Assembly: GCA_037015955.1 (NCBI GenBank)
Contig: CP143548.1
Coordinates: forward strand, 1,078,001 to 1,142,000
DNA: 64,000 nucleotides
Origin: Lachnospiraceae bacterium JLR.KK008
GTDB taxonomy: Bacteria > Bacillota > Clostridia > Lachnospirales > Lachnospiraceae
Direction: 5' to 3'
Below are positions 62,279 to 64,000 of the stretch, piece by piece (position 1 is the stretch's first letter; every line of letters starts with the position of its first letter). Both the position numbers and the translations under genes were made by a program. Under the pieces are notes generated by a model that ran no database searches, was not told the DNA's origin, and saw only the letters and a list, made by a program, of their open reading frames with translations.

Positions 62279-62330
62279 TTTTGGTACCAAAAGCTGTGTT
62301 TTAAGATAGATGAAAAGGGGAGTGGGTAAG

Positions 62331-63575
62331 ATGTCAGGGAAATGGATGGAACGAACAGGACTGTTGCTGGCAGTGGTGTCTGTTATGGCCGTACTGGTGG
62401 CATGTGGACAGGGGACGGACGCGGGAGAGGAAGCACAGGGAATGCTGGAAGAGATCGCGGAAGAGGAGTTTGAGAGCGCAGCGGATGACGCCTCACAGTC
62501 CGAAGCTGCTGCGGGCTCGGGGCCATTGGAGACGCCGGGAACATCACCTGTGAATGATGGAGAACAGGGAAGTGCAGAGGCGGAGAACAAGAAGGAAATG
62601 TTCGGTGAGGACTGTATTGCGGAGCAGGTTTTTTCTGTCTCACTCAGTGAATACGACGGCGACGTCTGGTTTGTGCCGTTTGCGCCCTCTGCTGAGCGTC
62701 CGGAATTTTGGATGCAGATCGTGCAGGACGATGAGGTCCTGACGGAGATTGCAGGTTATGTTCCGGCCCGTCTGTCCGGTGAGACGTTTGTCAGTCTGGA
62801 TGCTGTCTCTTTTTATGATTTGAATTTCGACGGCTTTACAGACATTGTCCTGATCGAGACTTACGGAGATAACCGGTTTGCGGCGGTTTATTACGGATTT
62901 GAGACAGAAAACGACGGATATGAGGGATATTTTTGGGTGCAGGAGGAACTGTCCGAAGGGATAACCGCCGCGGTATCGGATCTGTCCATCTCAGGAATCC
63001 GTGACTTTCTCACAGGCGGGAAAAAGAACGGAGAATTTTCCGGTTATCAGGAGGCATATGAAACGGTCGGCAGGCTGTGCGGACTGGAGGGGGCGGACGG
63101 GTATGATCTGATCTATGTTGACGATGACGGGACACCTGAGCTGGCCGCCTGCAAAAAGGGGTACCATGTGAGTCTGTATACATATGAAGGAGGAACCGTG
63201 TACAACGTGATGGACCGATGGGCTTACGGCGCCATGGGCAATGCGGGGTATGAATACCGCCCGCGGAGCAACAGGCTGCGCAATTATAACAGCGATTATG
63301 CAGGGGCGATTATGTATGCTACCTATATGGAGATCAGCAGCCGTCATAGCTTAGAGACGGTTTCTGAGATCAAGACAGTCAATTTTGATGATGTCAACGG
63401 AAACGGAATGCCCGATCCGGAGGAGGAAGGGTCGATCGGATATTATGGAATCAGTTATATAGACGGCAGAGAGGCGACAGACGAGGAGTGTGCGGCGCTC
63501 GCCGCTGGAGAATATGAGTATATCGAAGGCCGTATGAGCCTGGAAGAATTGCTGAGAAAATTGAATCAATCGTGA
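62331..63575 (+). CDS. Secreted lipoprotein of unknown function
   Basis: A 414-residue lipoprotein from ATG 62331 (AAGGGGAG upstream; ATG 62310 is possible). Signal peptide ends in AVLVAC. An acidic, low-complexity linker (about residues 25-85) leads to a domain with Asp-rich loops (SFYDLNFDGFTDIVLIE; DLIYVDDDGTPELAAC; VNFDDVNGNGMPDPEEEG) that resemble calcium-binding or VCBS/FG-GAP-like loops. No enzyme motif seen. Confidence 0.7.
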   Translation: MSGKWMERTGLLLAVVSVMAVLVACGQGTDAGEEAQGMLEEIAEEEFESAADDASQSEAAAGSGPLETPGTSPVNDGEQGSAEAENKKEMFGEDCIAEQVFSVSLSEYDGDVWFVPFAPSAERPEFWMQIVQDDEVLTEIAGYVPARLSGETFVSLDAVSFYDLNFDGFTDIVLIETYGDNRFAAVYYGFETENDGYEGYFWVQEELSEGITAAVSDLSISGIRDFLTGGKKNGEFSGYQEAYETVGRLCGLEGADGYDLIYVDDDGTPELAACKKGYHVSLYTYEGGTVYNVMDRWAYGAMGNAGYEYRPRSNRLRNYNSDYAGAIMYATYMEISSRHSLETVSEIKTVNFDDVNGNGMPDPEEEGSIGYYGISYIDGREATDEECAALAAGEYEYIEGRMSLEELLRKLNQS

Positions 63576-63601
63576 GTGCCTGTAAGGGGTATCAGTCACA
63601 G

Positions 63602-63640
63602 ACCGCTGAATTTTGGGAGATCATAATTCGGCGGTTTTTT
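63602..63640 (+). terminator. Rho-independent terminator
   Basis: ACCGCTGAATT (63602-63612) pairs with AATTCGGCGGT (63625-63635) with one G-U pair; then TTTTT. Confidence 0.8.
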
Positions 63641-63773
63641 ATCGTATAGAAATGCTTGATACGATAAAAAACAAACTTGCAGCTCTTAACATTATAATGT
63701 TCACAAAACATTGCATAAAAAGACAGGAAAGAAAAATTTTATTGCGGTAAGATGTCATTAAGGAGGAGACAGG

Positions 63774-63851
63774 ATGGAATGGCTGAAAAACATGAATGCG
63801 GCAACCGGCTATATCGAAAGTCATCTGGACAGTGGCTGCCGTTTTTTGTGA
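63774..63851 (+). pseudogene. N-terminal remnant of an AraC-family regulator
   Basis: A 25-codon frame, AAGGAGGAG upstream, beginning MEWLKNMNAATGYIESHLDSG. This is the usual opening of AraC/XylS-type regulators that continue into the double helix-turn-helix; here it stops at once and nothing further is recognisable. Confidence 0.5.
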
Positions 63852-63902
63852 TTAGAATCCTGTGGATCGGGGCATCCTGTTAAAAAAACAGGTGGGATTA
63901 TA

Positions 63903-64000
63903 ATGAGACGGGAAGATATTCAGGTACTGCGCGATGTGCAGAAAAATGCGGAACTGGCAATGAAAGCGGTGGATACGATCAGTGATAAGATATACGATGA
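63903..64000 (+). CDS. N-terminus of an unknown helical protein (partial)
   Basis: The first 32 codons of a gene leaving the window: MRREDIQVLRDVQKNAELAMKAVDTISDKIYD, an amphipathic helix pair. Similar openings occur in short conserved Lachnospiraceae proteins of unknown role. No clear Shine-Dalgarno is visible (GGTGGGA is 13 bases upstream). Confidence 0.5.
   Translation, partial: MRREDIQVLRDVQKNAELAMKAVDTISDKIYD

Overview
The window reads as the chromosome of a gut-type Lachnospiraceae (Clostridia) carrying a large acquired region. The reasons are strong GGAGG-type ribosome binding sites, frequent TTG starts, a Smr-less MutS2 relative, a clostridial RlmD/RumA with a separate C-terminal tail, and mobile modules (TnpV, ParM-like, CD1845-family, large serine recombinases) typical of that family. 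No rRNA, tRNA, CRISPR array or type IV secretion genes were found.

Left chromosomal flank (1-8.5 kb): the end of an unknown gene, a PfkB sugar kinase, a ferritin-like protein, an orphan NMT1/SsuA-type binding lipoprotein on the minus strand, pcrA, a small acidic membrane protein and rlmD. The 3' tail of rlmD is missing from its place and lies, degenerate, at 48.02-48.28 kb. I infer that an element of about 39.5 kb (about 8.49-48.02 kb) integrated in rlmD.

Outer element: ParB, TnpV, a ParM/ParR-like pair, MobC and a relaxase come first. A defence island follows: an XRE regulator, an IetAS-like AAA ATPase plus subtilase, and a type I restriction-modification operon. That operon holds an extra small ORF between hsdM and hsdS, and a two-gene cassette (Cys-rich methyltransferase-like protein plus DUF1848 protein) between hsdS and hsdR. 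A DUF1016 nuclease and a STAND NTPase gene complete the island. The outer serine recombinase is at the right end. With no transfer apparatus, the element looks mobilizable rather than self-transmissible.

Inner element (29,137-44,536; 15.4 kb): it has inverted-repeat ends and its own large serine recombinase at the right end. It splits the STAND gene, and joining the flanks at a TT dinucleotide restores one open frame of about 775 codons. Inside are an IS21 copy, a truncated mobC, a VapD-like toxin with a partner, a relaxase, a two-component system with an FtsX-type ABC exporter (probable antimicrobial-peptide resistance), a sigma-like protein, and seven copies of a 23-nt palindrome.

Right accessory block and flank: an AT-rich block (48.35-52.5 kb) encodes a BcgI-like fused restriction/methylase protein, its specificity subunit and a CoiA-like zinc protein. 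The chromosome then resumes with a frameshifted hxlR gene, a polar amino acid ABC transporter with an ATP-grasp enzyme, a SorC-regulated DhaL/DhaK/VOC operon, a MutS2-like protein, two lipoproteins, an AraC remnant and a gene running off the end.

Most striking for follow-up: the cassette inside the type I operon, the identical palindrome before and inside the DUF1016 gene, the seven-copy palindrome family, and the three-level nesting.
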